Origin: Sphaerosporella brunnea
Lineage: Eukaryota > Ascomycota > Pezizomycetes > Pezizales > Pyronemataceae
Length of the DNA: 62,337 bases
Assembly: GCA_008704415.1 (NCBI GenBank)
Contig: VXIS01000288.1
Coordinates: 1-62,337, forward strand
Reading direction: 5' to 3'
The notes below the pieces were generated by a model. It ran no database searches, was not told the DNA's origin, and saw only the letters and a list, made by a program, of their open reading frames with translations. Position numbers and translations under genes: made by a program. This document shows, piece after piece, positions 22,604 through 35,687 of the stretch. How positions within the stretch are numbered: the stretch's first letter is position 1; every line of letters begins with the position of its first letter.

Positions 22604-24445
22604 TCAGTTTTCTTCTTTTCTCGTGACATTGATCTGCAGGCTTGCGATGCTGTTCACGTACTTCTGGTGGGCAAATCCGGGCCAAATCGGCACGCGAAGG
22701 CCATTGTCGAGGGTGCAGACGCCGTGAGAGAACACCATGACCCCGAAGTAGAGGCCTAGCACCGACAGCACGTGGCACATCAGCTGCGTGCTGTCATCGT
22801 CCCGAAAGCGTGAGAGGTGAACCGACGTCTCGATCGTGTCGATTTCCCCGGCCCATTCGCGGTGGAGGATCACCGTCACCAGGACCAGGTCAACAGGCAG
22901 CCGGCCGATGTGCGTTCGTTCCATGCGCTGCGTGGCGACTTCCAGCTGACGAAGGACTCCGATTGGGCGTGGTGCAACAGGCAGAGCCTGAGGCACCGGA
23001 TGTTGAACGAGCATCGGACCCTGAACCAACTGCGCACAATGCGGATCTTGACCAGCCACCGGACCCTGAACCAAATGCTGACGGTGCGCATCTTCGACGA
23101 GGATTGGACCCTGAGCTGCCTGCAGAGTCTGAAGATGCCGATCTTGAGCGACCACTCGGCCCTGAGCTGCCTGAACACCCTGCGGTGCCGCACCCATGGC
23201 AGCGACAACGGGCTCCTCTCCATCTAGTGCATCAAGGGAATAGAATAAAAGGACCGGGGTTTCGTTCGCGTAGAATCCTTCGACCGAGTTGTCCTGGGAG
23301 CTTGATATAAGGCGCACGGAAGGCGCGCAAGTGGGTGGTATAGATGGAAGACGTCTCCATCTTCGAAAAAAGATCTTCCTCGAGGAAGAAGGCCAGTGAA
23401 CAGCCTCCAATATCCGCAAGTCTTCGTCCACGTCGGTGACAGGATGTCCGGCGGAAGGCTGAACCAGCAGAATCCCATCGGCAGTGTTGGAACGGTTCTT
23501 GACTGTCGCAGTCTGGGTCGCCACGCCTCCGCAGGTGTCGCACTGAACGGTGAAGATCTTCTGGGATCCGGCTATCGCTTTGGCGATGACCTGGTGCACT
23601 TTGTCCTTGCAGCGGAGAACCATCCGCGTTCTGGTCTGTCGGCGCTTTCGCTTGTGCTGCGCGCACCAGGTGGTCTTTGTGGTGCAGATTGAGTCCGGGC
23701 AATTCATGGTGATCAGGACGGTGCGCACGTCGTCGTCGCACTGTGTGAACTGCCCCAACAGCATCGTCTGTATACGCTCCATTTCCCCGGTATCGCGAGC
23801 GGCATCCAGATTGTCCAGGGATCGAATAGTTGCCTTCGACACCTCGAGGTCCGGTTGCAACAGGCGCCGCAGCTCTGGGACACAGAACAGCACCTGCATG
23901 AGCGCGTTCGTGTTTTCTTTCGCCGCGGGGCCGAGGCCGATTGCACACGGTAGCAGCCGCAACTGCAGTGGGACAGCCTGGGGGTCCTCGACGAAGGAAC
24001 ATGACACATCCACAGTGCGTGTGTGGTCAAAGCGAATGGGCTTTGGCGTGCGACGATTCACACCTTCGGAGGCGGCTCGGAACACGGCACAGCCACGCAA
24101 CGTGGCGAAGGTGGCTGCGAGGAGCTGCTGGTCTGGGTTCGGCACCGGGAATGGCTGGAGCTTCGGGGCGTGTGCGTCAACGCCCAGCTAGTATGCAGGG
24201 TCGGTGTCCAGACCAACGTACCGCAGCGCTGATCGCACACTCACGTAGTAGAAGAGGATCATGCTGCGGTGGTCTTTAGCAGGATTCAACGGTCGGGGGA
24301 GGGGGGCTTACTGTGGACCACTTCGCATGGCTCCAAGGCGGTAGCTGAGAGAGTCGATCTGCTCAGGCGACGCGGCTGCTACATCGCCGTGATGGACAAG
24401 CTGTTGCGCTTCGCAATCCTGTTGCGCCGTTGTCTTACCGTTCAT
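22604..24445 (-). CDS. three-exon protein, weak resemblance to a ubiquitin-specific protease, 578 aa
   Basis: Model: exons 24445-24312, 24263-24245 and 24187-22604. Intron 1 is 48 bp (GTAAGC...GCAG); intron 2 is 57 bp (GTGAGT...CTAG) and removes an in-frame TAG. All joins keep frame. In the third exon ENTNALMQVLFCVPELRRLL resembles the Cys-box helix of peptidase C19 enzymes (NTCYLNS.LQ...P.LR), but the catalytic Cys is absent. QCDTCGG could be a zinc-finger pair, and QDNSVEGFYANETPVLLFY resembles the DDS.V...AYLLFY end of the His box. If correct, it is an inactive relative; other origins are possible. A 45-bp minisatellite encodes repeats around LVQGP. The last 60 residues include a hydrophobic stretch (VLSVLGLYFGVMVF) that may cross a membrane. 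TATATG motifs at 24615-24650 could be promoter elements. Confidence 0.55.
23001..23190. repeat. coding minisatellite, about 45-bp units
   Basis: Four diverged units built around CCTGA(A/G)C(C/T), starting near 23016, 23061, 23106 and 23157. They lie inside the third exon of the gene at 22604-24445 and encode repeats of about 15 residues containing LVQGP or AAQGP. Multiples of three keep the frame open in several phases. Confidence 0.6.
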
Positions 24446-26962
24446 TTTGGCAAGTGCTGGTGCGCGATGGAGGGGGTGGGGGGATGGTTAGATAGGAGAG
24501 ATGGCTCTTGGCTGGTAAGTGTTGATGGGCGATGGAGGTTGTCGGGAGATGAGGGATAGGAGATGGTCGTTGTTGGGTGAGTTAGGGCTATCTTTGTCAT
24601 CTGCGCGCTCACTCATATATGCCTCGATATACTCCTACTCATATATGCATCGCAGGCTGGCGGGGTTTCAAAAAAAGTCATTGAAGTGTTATATGAACTT
24701 TAAATTGAACGACGCGCCGTGGGGTAGCTGAGTCAGCCCCGCCATAGCTAGTGGTCCAGGTGCATGGAGGAGTGGGGTGTTGGTGCATGCAGGACCTGGG
24801 GTCTATGGCGGTGCGTCGCCGGAAAATATAGCACCCTCGGCGGCCTAGGGGCGGAGGGGCATCGCCGCCGCAGATGCTTTCGTTATATGAGCGTTATGCG
24901 CGAAAAATCGAGTTACATCATGGTTATAACATGGTTTGCCGCGTATAATTGTCCTATAATAGTTGTTTGTCCATAAGGGTTACGTCGCAATATGCCTTGT
25001 CCTTTGACAATCCTTACATAACTATTGTTTGAAATGCTGGGGTACAAAAACCCCTCCTCAAAACACGGTGCACATCCAAAGAGCCTGTTTTCTTAACGTA
25101 ATGACGCTCCAATATGTAATCATTGTGGCAGACGGGGTCGTCTCGGTTTTTGTTTGCAATGAGGTTTATTGTCCGTAGGCGACCGCGGACGCTCACGACA
25201 GACCCCATACACACACGCCCGCCTATATCCGCTTCGCCCCTTATTGATGTGATTGTATGGGTCAACTGCAGCTATCCAACTAGCAGAAGGCCAAATATAG
25301 TAGAGACGGCAAAGTAGCCATAACAAAAGAACATACAAGAAATCCATGGTCACCAAGCCCGAGGGACTCCTACCCCTCTGACTCCTCTTCAGGTGAGGAC
25401 GACGAGATATTCACCACTGCAACGGATTGACCAACCTTAGTATACCGCCGAAACTGCAAGATATGCGGGGTGGCCTTCTCCTCCGGACACAGCTCCACGA
25501 TTGACCGCCGCCTGTGCGCTCGGTGCTTCCATCCACGCCCATTCTCCACAGAATGCCAATGTACGCGAAGTTCTGGAACCCAGCTGTCGCACACCACGAA
25601 AAGGGACCCGCGCCTGCGGCTTACCTGAATGGCAGATGCAACAGTCATCAGAGTGTCTTTTCCGAAGCGAGCTCTGGAGGAAAGGTGCCGTGATTGCATG
25701 CCCGGGAACACGTTGGTAGTACACGCAAGCTAGCGTCATTCGGTGTTTCTTCAGAGCTGGCGGGAAGGTGGTCTTCTTCCGCGGAGTATAGGACGCACGT
25801 GATCCATGCTTTCACAGAATGACTAGTGGTGCCATTGCCACAGCCTCTGACGATTTTCGGTTCAGTAGGATCAAACTGGCTTTCCGGCGAAACGGTTCAT
25901 TTTTTGTGCGGCGTCTGATCGGAGTCCATGCTGCATCCTTGACCATCATATCGGCAAGAAATATCGTCCCCCTATTTTGGGTTTGAGACGCAGGCAGGAG
26001 TCGGTGCTTGTCTTGAAATCGTGATGGTGATGATGATCAGGATGATTGTGCCGAAATGAGGACGTTAGATGACTGGCTAGGTGCTGATTCGTACTGTGCA
26101 CGGGTCGGGGGCCCCGACGGGGCACGGGGCTCGACTGGGCGGCGACCGCCTCAACGGAGCCCCGATCCCCCCGCCACGCCCCGGGCTGTCGGCGAAATGC
26201 CTCATTTGCGGCTCTGATCGAAGTCGATGCTGCATCTTTGACCATCATGTCTGCAAAATATCGCGAGTTTGAGGACGTAAGGTGGCAGTCGGGTGCGTGT
26301 CTTGACAATCATCAATAACCATCACCCACCCTTAGCGCCGACATGTTTTGGCTAAAAGAGCATTATGTCGACCCTTTCGCGGCCCAAACGGTGACAGCGA
26401 AATTATGATACAATCCTCGCATGTCTGTTTTCCCAACCCCGCAGCTACGGTTTGTGTTTACAAGCCCCTGCCACATTCAACCCGCCTGCATCGCGCATCA
26501 CCAACTCGATCATCATCATAAACGTTACGATCATCACCATGCTGCGGCGAACAAACAACCACGAGCCAAAATCAGCCGGGACCGACCCCACGCTACAGCA
26601 ACCCGACATCAAAATCCCGACGAAGCTGACAATTTTGATATTGGTTGGGCCGCCGATGCACAACCCTCCTCTGCCAGCGGACCTACAAATCTGCCGCAAC
26701 TAGTGGATCTTCATATCAACGTGCTACAACGAGCGTGCAACCTTGGTGTCTGCTGGTTCTATGTCGCGTTGGCCTTGGTCCTGCGATGTGACGCCGGCGA
26801 TCAACACTGTGTGGTCCATACGCAATCGGTTAGTGAGGCACGACCAAGAGGTGATACGCTGCCTAGTAGTCTGCCTGGCTCTCGCACGCGGCGGGAGTGT
26901 ACGCCAGATAATGCTGATGACGATATGACGATAATGAGCATTACGATTATGACAATCCACAG
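24446..26962. other. 2.5 kb with no firm gene
   Basis: A minus frame at 25370-25698 is open for over 100 codons with a protein-like C-terminal half (basic, then an acidic SSSSPEEESEG end), but start and splicing are unclear. A His-rich plus frame at 26421-26830 may belong to the 5' part of the gene at 26963. The remainder is without visible signal. Confidence 0.35.
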
Positions 26963-27930
26963 GCTGATGCGCGTGATCAACAAGACAACAACAACAGCAA
27001 TACTGAACTACTCCCTCTCCCAGCATTCACCCCATTTCCGCTGCCCCGAACATGTCACTCTCCCAGCACAAAATCGCCTCACTTCCTACCCGGACAGTAT
27101 CCATCCACGCCACGGCGCGGGCCGACCGAGCCACCGTCTCCGTCACCATACCGACACGCGACGACGCGTCATCCACAGCCCCATAGTTCTGGCATACCAC
27201 GTCCGCCGTGCCACAACCGGTTCCATCCTCCGAGTGCTCCCACCCGCTCGGCGACGAGTGCTACCGCGGCGAAGGCAGCGCCGACGGTCGCGTTTGCCGT
27301 GAAGCCAGTAACCTCTTACGCAGGATGCTGTGAAACAGCTTCGGAAGCTCCGCCCTCGCGAGCCCAATCCACCCTCGAATCACTTCCAATGCAAAGGACT
27401 AGGAATTCACCGCCATTAACGACGACTCTGTGGCCACGCTTGTCCGTCGGAAATCCGTGAGTACAATATATACACCGGCACGATATTTGATGTACTACAA
27501 GCGAGCGCGCGGTCAGCAGCGTGCAGCTGCCCACCCAGCAAGCCGGCGAAGCTCTGGCTGCGATGAAGGAGCGCAGGCGGCATATAGCCGCCAATGCGGA
27601 GAGAGCTGATGAGGTTGAGATTGTTGGAGGGGATCGACGCGGAGTACAGTGAGGTCTGCGTTGGCTGGGAGTTGTGAGGAATCCCTGGGGGTCAGAAATG
27701 CAATCGGGCGGGGTCTGGAACCATAGGTTCCCACCGTGGAAGTGGAGATATCCATTGACGGGCGGTCCATTCCCGCAATATACGTATACATTCCTACGAC
27801 GCCAACGTGCTGGTGCACATCTGCACGTCGTGTTGCCAAGCTGCTGGACTATCCGTCGCAAGGGAAAGTTATAATAGATCCAAACCTCACAATTCCCTAT
27901 CCAGAATGGCAAAAAAAACTACAGCGATGA
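26963..27930 (+). CDS. Pro/Thr-rich protein, three 3' exons recognised, 5' end uncertain
   Basis: Exons 26963-27456, 27520-27643 and 27727-27930 join in phase. Intron 1 is 63 bp with a canonical GTGAGT donor and a CAG acceptor; intron 2 is 83 bp (GTACAG...ATAG). The first listed exon starts at a CACAG acceptor-like site and has no start codon, so at least one upstream exon is missing from the model. The N-terminal part is rich in Pro, Ser and Thr. The middle is a charged helix (AAMKERRRHIAANAERADEV). The end (VEVEISIDGRSIPAIYVYIP) looks like beta strands. No family was recognised. Phase agreement across both introns is the main support. Confidence 0.4.
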
Positions 27931-30128
27931 ACATGTTGCCATTGAATCACACTGGTCGCTCATAGCAGTTGTTTGTAATGTTTGTCCATTAGTCCCCAGG
28001 CTCCGGCGAACGTCCGTAGTGAGCCACAGTCTGCACCACCCACAGCCGATGCCGAATGTTGGTTGCTGTGGTAGGAACAGTGGGCCGGCGCAGAAGCCGC
28101 CTTCACCAAGCCGAGTACGGCACGCAGCCTGAGACTCTCGGAGAAGACGGAGAAAGAGAAGTAAATGCAGCAGGCTTCTAGTTCTAGTGCGGAAGGGTGA
28201 ACAGGGGGTTCATTACACTCGTTTTTGTTGCTTTTGGTTTTTCGTTTTTGACTCCAGGCAGAGGGCCGGGAAAGCGGGTGGCCGCAGTTGACCCGTGAGA
28301 TAGCATCAACAAAGGGGCGGCCAGAATTTGGCTGGGGATGAGTGGAGGGTCTGCCATGATCTGTAATTGTTGCTGCGGACAACGAACGTCATTACACACG
28401 CACACCGTACCTTCCGTCACTGCGAACCGGCCAACGGTGGTTACGGTGACAGCTAGGGTTGGCGGAGAGTGTTGCTATCGAGGCGCTCTGACCGCAGGCA
28501 TGCCAAAATGTGATGCTTCTTTGTCGCTATGATTGTTCGAATGAATATCGATATTTTTGTTGCTTGTGCCTCATTCCCTGCATCAGCTTCCTCGGACTCA
28601 CCACAGTAGACGACCAGTTGCGTGAGAATTTCAATGCGCGTGGTTCCCGCAAGCAAATATGCTGGTAGATGCCTTGATGAAGGGGCAGCTGCGCTTGAAC
28701 GTCTCAGCAAAAGCAGCAATGCTGGGTCCGGCGAGAAAATTCAATCTGACAGCGCGCCATGCAAGATTGTTCGGCGGGTGGGAGGAGCCTCTCATTAGTC
28801 TGCTGGTGGGTGCGCAGGAAGGAGGGTAGGGGTCTTCGGCTGAAAGATTCCAAACTCCGGCGATCGCCATAGTTACCTGGGGCCTCTGCTCTGCGTGCCT
28901 GTTGGAATTTGAATGCCTATGCGGAGGCACTTTCACAGGGGAGGCAAAATTCTGCTGCTGCGACGGAATGTGACTGCGCCTCTCACAAAACAATATCGGC
29001 AACTAAAATCACGCTCCGAGCAAATGATTTTATGGAGCCAGGAGCGGACGAACTGTGGGTTCCGCTGTTTTACCCTCCTGGAGTATAAAAGGGAGGGCAT
29101 GAAATATAAGTATCTAACAACCACAAGTCATTTTCTATTACGTGGCTCTTTTCCGGATTGACCGTTACCTCATTCCCCGGCAGAACGCAGTGCAATACCC
29201 CGTGTTTTCGGTGAAAAGGGTCACCTGAAAACGAATACTTAACGATCATCATTGAGAAACTGCTGGTTGTCTAAAAGCCATATGTGAAGTTCTGGAGTCC
29301 TTGGGCATCCTGTCCTACGTGGAGTCATGCGGTTGTGGGTAGGCCCTGACGTTGGAGGTGTACAGTCCGGGTTGTGCAGGTCTATCAATCACCCAAAATC
29401 GCCGTCTTTCTCCAGGATGGATCTCCCATCGCTATCCAAGTGCCATATCGGGGTTGCCTCACACTCAATAGCTGCATTCACCCCGAAGCAATGCATCAAC
29501 TGTGGAATATCCACACCAGCGGCCTGTTCGGGTCGCATTTTACCGCGGTGGTGTTCCTGGTGCCTACTGCTAAGCCTTTTACTCCGACATCGATGTCCAT
29601 TGCCGGCTGACATGGCCTCTCGCATCTTCCTCGAACCGAGTGTGCCGGTCAATCATTGCACAGGTGTGGTGAAGCACCGGCTCCTCTGGCAGTGAATGTC
29701 TTCAAACATGCAAATTGTAAGTACGTGCCCATTTTGGTCTGCATTTGATCCCAGGGTAATCGGAGAACTTCGTCTCAGCAACGGTCGAATAGCTGGTCGG
29801 CTTGTACAGATCTCCGGCGACGATTGCTCCGAGAACAGCCGGCAATATCTATGGAATTCCCTCAGTGAGGCCTAGTCGGCTTGGGAACAATATTTTTAAG
29901 GCCGCAGCCATCAAAGAAGCAGCATCAAATGGCACAGTACCTGTCCTGTGCTGCTTCATAAATATTTTGCAACAGTCAACTGTGCAAGGCGCTCTTGGAT
30001 AGGACTTGACTCATCTGGTCTAGGGATCGAACCTTTCGCCTCGCCTGCGTAGCTTATACGTTCGAGACTGAAATATTTCTAAGGTTTCGCCCAAAAATAC
30101 CGCGATCTAGGCGTGTATAACAGCTTCT
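27931..30128. other. no gene recognised
   Basis: Short frames only. The minus strand at 29389-29652 and 29710-29990 shows protein-like stretches broken by stops, perhaps decayed transposon sequence. A TATA box is listed separately. Confidence 0.35.
29084..29090 (+). promoter_or_regulatory. orphan TATA box
   Basis: GAGTATAAAAGGGAGGGC is a near-ideal core promoter TATA element on the plus strand, but no credible reading frame follows within a few hundred bases. It may be a relic promoter of a mobile element. Confidence 0.3.
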
Positions 30129-30443
30129 TTGCGGTCGATGGGCGCACTGGTCCGGGCGGCAATGGCTGTGAGAAAATACGTCCAATTGACGGCTTGGCAG
30201 AACATGTTCACCCAACTGAACTCCGTCTGGCGTCGCGTGGAGGATGCGGTGCAGCTTTGGGAGGAAATGGGGCGCTTTTCGACGGAGCTGGCACAAGTTG
30301 CCCCTCGCATATTCCACACACTCTCCAGTTCAGTGCCCTCAGAGCGCTCATTTCCAACCAGGTATTTCATGCGGTTTCCAGATTCCGATGACTCAGAGGA
30401 CGAGGGGATAAGGGAAGAGGCGTTGGGGGGGCAAGGAAAATAA
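30129..30443 (+). pseudogene. C-terminal fragment of a second hAT-type transposase
   Basis: The frame carries STELAQVAPRIFHTLSSSVP followed by SERSF, matching the hAT dimerisation motif (P.LA..A...L.IP.SSVPSERVFS). An acidic tail (DSDDSEDEG) follows and ends in a stop, as in many hAT transposases. The sequence differs from the family A remnant, so it marks a separate hAT lineage. The rest of the transposase is missing. Confidence 0.5.
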
Positions 30444-33400
30444 CAGTGGGCAGCAGAATGGGGAGGAGGAGGAGTATACTGCGGGAAATGAATAGTTGGG
30501 AAGGGCGGAGAAAAAGGTATCCTCAACTGAGGAACGGCGCGTGTGCTGGGAACTACACTGCTTACTAATCACCCTATGGAAGGCTAAGACGTTGACGCCA
30601 TATATCAATGACTAGATGAATATATAATGCCCTGTGTTGATTATGTATCAATTTCGGTGTTCCCTATGTTTACTATTCCAAATGATTGTTGTTTTCGTAC
30701 TGCTTCTTCTTTCACGTTTATATAGCCATAACCGAAAGGCTGCATGCCAAAAGAAATAAAAATGAATCAATAACCACACCAATAAAGTTTTGCACGGTGA
30801 ATCAAAACGCTAATGTATATTATCGACAATTCAAAGCTCACCGGGTGCTGATAAAACCGCTGTTGAACCTGCTTCCTAACTACAACGGAGAAACAGCCGG
30901 TCACACTCAAACCCAGGCAAGAAAACAAATCAGGCACCTTGACCAAGTAGTTGCCAGTCCCGTGCCGAGGGCAATGCGGTGTTTTCAATCTTGGAATCTC
31001 TGACATATTCAATTATGCCAGTCTTTTCACATTGTTACCCTCTATACCAAATCACCCTCCCAAACCTTCCAGACCGTGCGGAGTCATTTATGATGCAACG
31101 TGTGCTGTTAGACTTTGCTGGTATGCATCGGCAACAGTGGAGTGGCTTCCGTGCACACTGCTGGCATCTTGGTCTCCTTGCGCAAATACTAAATCCGCAT
31201 ATCAGTACGCTCGGTGTATTGCGCGATGGAAAACCTCAACGTCAAACACTTCCCTGCTCCCCGCACCACCATCGCACAAAACACTCGTATTCTTTCAACA
31301 GGGGAGACAGCATTCTGATCCGTTAGTTCAAAGAACATCTTCCACAAGATGCAAATAACATTGTAATAGGTGCAAGGCGGCTCCGAAGTTAGAAATTATG
31401 TGTTCATTCAAATCTCCATCGTAGAAGAGTTTCGGTGGCGGACAAAATCATCCTGTTCTATTGAGTGCCTATGCAATGCCCACTTCCGCTACAAACTCAA
31501 TGTCCACTCACACACCGACTTAAATCGTCGCCACCACAGCAGTGATGTGAGTAGGTGCTTCAGAGGTATGCATCGAGAGTAGAGTAGAGTGTTTGGTGGG
31601 CGGTAGTTGGATGGTTGGTCGACAGCCTCCTTTGGCCATTAAGCTGGACCCAACCCTTACAGTCCAGGCGATGCAGCAGATTGCAACTCGCAACAGGTGA
31701 GGCAGGTTAAAAATTCTGAACCATCAAAGATTCCCATAGCATCCAGATTGCACAAATTCATATATATTTTAACACCGCCATAGACAATAGTAGATTGTTT
31801 GGTTGCAGACTCTTCCTGGCGGCAATGCTGATCTCAGTTTAGGTGAAGGGGCGGTGAACCTGTGTGCTGCACACAATGGCAGCAGTGGTTCAGTTATAGT
31901 CATGCAGCTACCGGTGCAATTGAAAACGCGGATCTGGTCGCGAAGCGCAGAAAAGGCTGAACAGCGCGGACTGTTCAGTTGGTGGAAGTTCGGTTACGGC
32001 GTATGTTGACCGAGCATCATTGCAACAGATTGATAGTGCAAATCCGACAACGGCGAAATGGCAGCACACAGGCAACCTGGCAAAACCCTAGGTACAAGTT
32101 CAGGGCAGAGGCCCTCGAGTGGCGGAGGCGTACGTGAAACCGGTGCCGCTTGATGGTGCGACTCTAGTCCAAAGTGGCGTGTACCGTCAAACGTCGGCAT
32201 TGCTATCAAGCAGTAAGATGGCAACAGCGCAAGAGAATTGACAGGTACCTGCGGGGCCACAGTAGTATCATTCACCACATAACGGTAATCCCATCACACA
32301 CTGTACATCATCCCACACAACAGTTTCATGGGCTTGAAGATCGAATCCCATACAAGGGCGTTTGTGGACCCTTTCCGTAACCTGTTTAGAGCTGGTAAGT
32401 AGATTCCCAACTGATATTCCCTGCGGACAGTGTAGGCCTTCATCTCAGCTCCACTGTATCCGCTGCGGCAATGTGAGGAGGTAGTGGAACGCAATGCAAA
32501 GAGCCACTCGGTAACAGGTGCCGTAAACGGAATAAAATATACCTTGCCCACCGCACTATGAAACTAATAATTTCCTTTCCTGCATAAATGAATCTTCTTT
32601 TATTACCTACTACTTCCAGCCACTCAGCCTCACAGGTTGTACTCGCTTAATTCAGTCCATACAATTGTGGCTTTGTGATCATCTTTCAACACCCCGCGCG
32701 TCCTACTACCTACCAGTGGAAGCATTCATCTCTCGCATTTGATCGAATTACCTCCTTTGCTGTTCGTCCTGATATCGACAGCCTCATTTAATCCATCCAA
32801 AATCACATCCTCTAAGAATGATTGAAACACAGCCAGTCAAAATCACTGTCAATTGCCACTCTCGTGCCAGGCAATATGAATACCGACATCCTTTTCAATT
32901 CATTGATATGAACAATTGTTGACCAATCACTGCTCTTGCGGTTTCGGTTTCTCTGTAGTATGCCACCCATGTCGATGACTATCACCATGATCGTACAAAT
33001 CCAGGTTGGAAGCCAAATGATGTCGATTACGGGGCCCCTGAAGGTGCGCCAACAAAAGCCACGGCCACGACCAGGCGTACACCCCCCGAGTGATAGAATG
33101 TCAAGCTTGTTAACTCTATACCCTCAAAGAGACAACGAGTGTGAGTCAGCTCTTGACAGTTCAAACGGCGAGGAGTGTGAGCCATTCAGGCGGAACATGG
33201 CAGACAGGTAGCTTCACAAGCAGCGCAACAAGATCGCTTTTACAATCGTATCTGCTCATCGTGATTTGGAGGATGACGGTTGTCGTTCTGGGTCAAAACT
33301 AGCCTGCAAGGACCCAAAACGAGCGACTAATACCCAGATCTCGCAGAACCACTCCGGCGTGCCCACAAACCACCCCTGGAGGCAACCAGCAGCCTTCAGA

Positions 33401-33479
33401 CTCACATGCCTGCTACGCAATCATCTTTATGGACCCTTCTAATACTCTACCAGCTGGCATACGAGGCCTATTCACCTTA
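30444..33479. other. 3 kb without a recognised gene
   Basis: Relatively AT-rich sequence with short frames. A minus frame at 32294-32551 reads like protein but has no recognised motif or partner exon. Confidence 0.35.
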
Positions 33480-33487
33480 AAACCCAC

Positions 33488-33983
33488 CAGGGATGCCAAT
33501 AGTCAGGCCAGTCCGGCTTTCGGCGCGGTCTGAACCCATTTCAATTAAACGGGCTTTTCCAATCGAGGCCCGTTTGGACCACACATCTTGGACCGGGATC
33601 CAGGTGCCCACGGGCCCCGGATGGAGCGCGACATGTAGATGTCCGTGAGGCCCGCCAGGCACCTGAATTATCTACCATGTTTAACCAATACAAGGACCTC
33701 AAGAGGAGGTCAGCATTGGCCCGCACAATCTACAATTGCTCTCCCCAACACGCACCTCTTTGATATCCATCCTCAAATGCCGGGGTTGGTGCGCTCGGAG
33801 GTTGCCCCATTATCGGCACCAAGGAATTCGCCGAATAACCGGCACCCCGAGGCACCTATCAGACATCCAGACCTGGAGAGTGTCGCCCGGAACCTATCCA
33901 AAGCACCAGGTGCACGCCCCAGCCTGACCCACATTGTGGGGCCCCGTTTGCCCCACGGGCCGGCCCGTCTATTGGCAGCCCTG
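33488..33983. mobile_element. non-autonomous hAT element, copy A3, with target duplication
   Basis: Left end CAGGGATGCCAATAGTCAGG and a matching inverted right end (GTCTATTGGCAGCCCTG). A perfect 8-bp duplication, AAACCCAC, flanks it at 33480-33487 and 33984-33991. At 496 bp it is the shortest full copy; the internal region is deleted relative to A1 and A4 while both sub-terminal regions remain. Confidence 0.92.
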
Positions 33984-33991
33984 AAACCCAC

Positions 33992-35687
33992 TGTCTATTG
34001 CGGGAAAAATGAACCCCTATTTCCAACAGAATCACAAAAAGCCATGTGAGATCATGGAAACTGGAAATGGTTAGACGATATGCTTTGCTGCACTGGAGTT
34101 GTTGTTGTGTGTCAATGGGGGTATTGCTTTGCGACTGTCGCAAACACCTCGAAACATGATCGGGGTGACGGCGTGAATGATACGGTGATGGATCACGGTT
34201 TCTCCAGGTGACGCGGTGACAGTGTGATGTGGTCACGGGTAAGTGACGGCAGCAATCACCAGGTGAATGTTGGGGTAGATGGCGGGGTCACCGGGTAACA
34301 GGATGACGGGGTGAATGGAGGACCCTGGTCCTCTGGTCCGCAAAGTAGCCACGAAAGGTACTTATTGGTCTTCCATTTGACGATGCCTGCGCTTGTTGTT
34401 TGTTCCGCAAAGGTTTGAGCTAGCCTTCGAACTGACAATGCGAGTGATGGGGTGATGGGCTGAGGCTTGAGGGTTGAGGGTCGGGAATTACCATCCATGA
34501 ACGTTGCAGAAAAACCCTAAATGTCTGTGTTCTGAACGATAAGGATGTATAAAAGGTTCATATTGGATAGGCAGACACAGCACTGATTTTACAAACAAAC
34601 TGCGTGAGACCGTCGTCCCGCCGCGAGCAGAATGCAAGGATCGTGCAAGACGCATGCGGAGACAGACGTCGAAAAGCGGTGCTTGTGTTGGTGGAGAAAA
34701 TTGATGCAATGGAAGTCGCAATCACAACGACGACTGGAATGTCTGGGCCCGAAAGGATGACTTCCCGTCATTCTGTGGCGGCAGAACGGATCGATGTTGC
34801 ATACAACAAACAACCGCTTACGGTTTCCGTATATATCCAATGAATAGAACACCAGGTGTGGACTATGCCTATTGACGCGGTATACATGGCGGTCATAGAA
34901 TGCCACAAATAAGGTGGATTTCCTGTTATTCCGTGGGTGGGCGGTTGATCTATCCGGTCCCTTTAGAGTGACGGGAGGACACCCAATATGTAGTATGGAG
35001 CACTGCTAATCGGGGCTTCAATGCAACACGGTCTTGGTCTGCAGATGGCTATCTTTTTGACAAGCCAGTTCACCCCACTAACTCAGCGACCTTCTATTCA
35101 CAACTAGCTTGAGCTATTGGAAGAAGAGAAGCGTCTTGGAGCCGAGAAAGTGGAAAACCCTTCGCACATTCAGCAGGCAAGTCATCGAGCGGCCACGGGG
35201 TGAGTCAAAGAGCTCGCAGCAGCTACACGATGAACCCTTGAAGCCGATGGAACGTGGGCAGGGGTTCAGAATAGGGAGGAAGAACCTGAAAGGAAATTTC
35301 AACAGCGCGTTGCCGTTGCTCGAAAGGTTGACGAGCCGGAGAGAACCCACGCTCGACAGTATCCATCTCCCCAAACAAACACGAGCCCATCAACACCGTC
35401 TGTTACTTCTGTTTCTCATCCAGGATGGTTCACGACAACCACCGTCCAATTAACCGAACTGCGGTGCAATAGGGAGCTGTCGTCTACGCAAGAATCGCAC
35501 AGGGTGTCACCGGCATCTGCGGCTGGCATCCAGCTTAACAACCACGTTGGACGACTCGGTTATGTCCAACTGTCGTGGTCCGCAACATCGTACGAGCCTA
35601 CCGTATAACCTGAAATTTAAGCTGCACCCAGCAGATAGGCGCTATACTTGCAACTCCTATGTGATCACGCGCGTAGCAGAATAGTGC
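33992..35687. other. no firm gene; low-complexity GTGA-rich stretch
   Basis: 34140-34330 is rich in GGTGAC, GGTGAA and GGGTGA motifs and looks like a decayed simple repeat. A TATAAAAG at 34546-34553 precedes an ATG at 34632 that opens a 42-codon frame with several Cys and Trp residues; this is too short to call. Otherwise nothing was seen. Confidence 0.35.

Noticed and set aside
30010..30060. GGTTCGATCC on the minus strand, resembling a tRNA B box
   Set aside because: The surrounding bases do not pair as a T arm and no A box or acceptor stem could be found.
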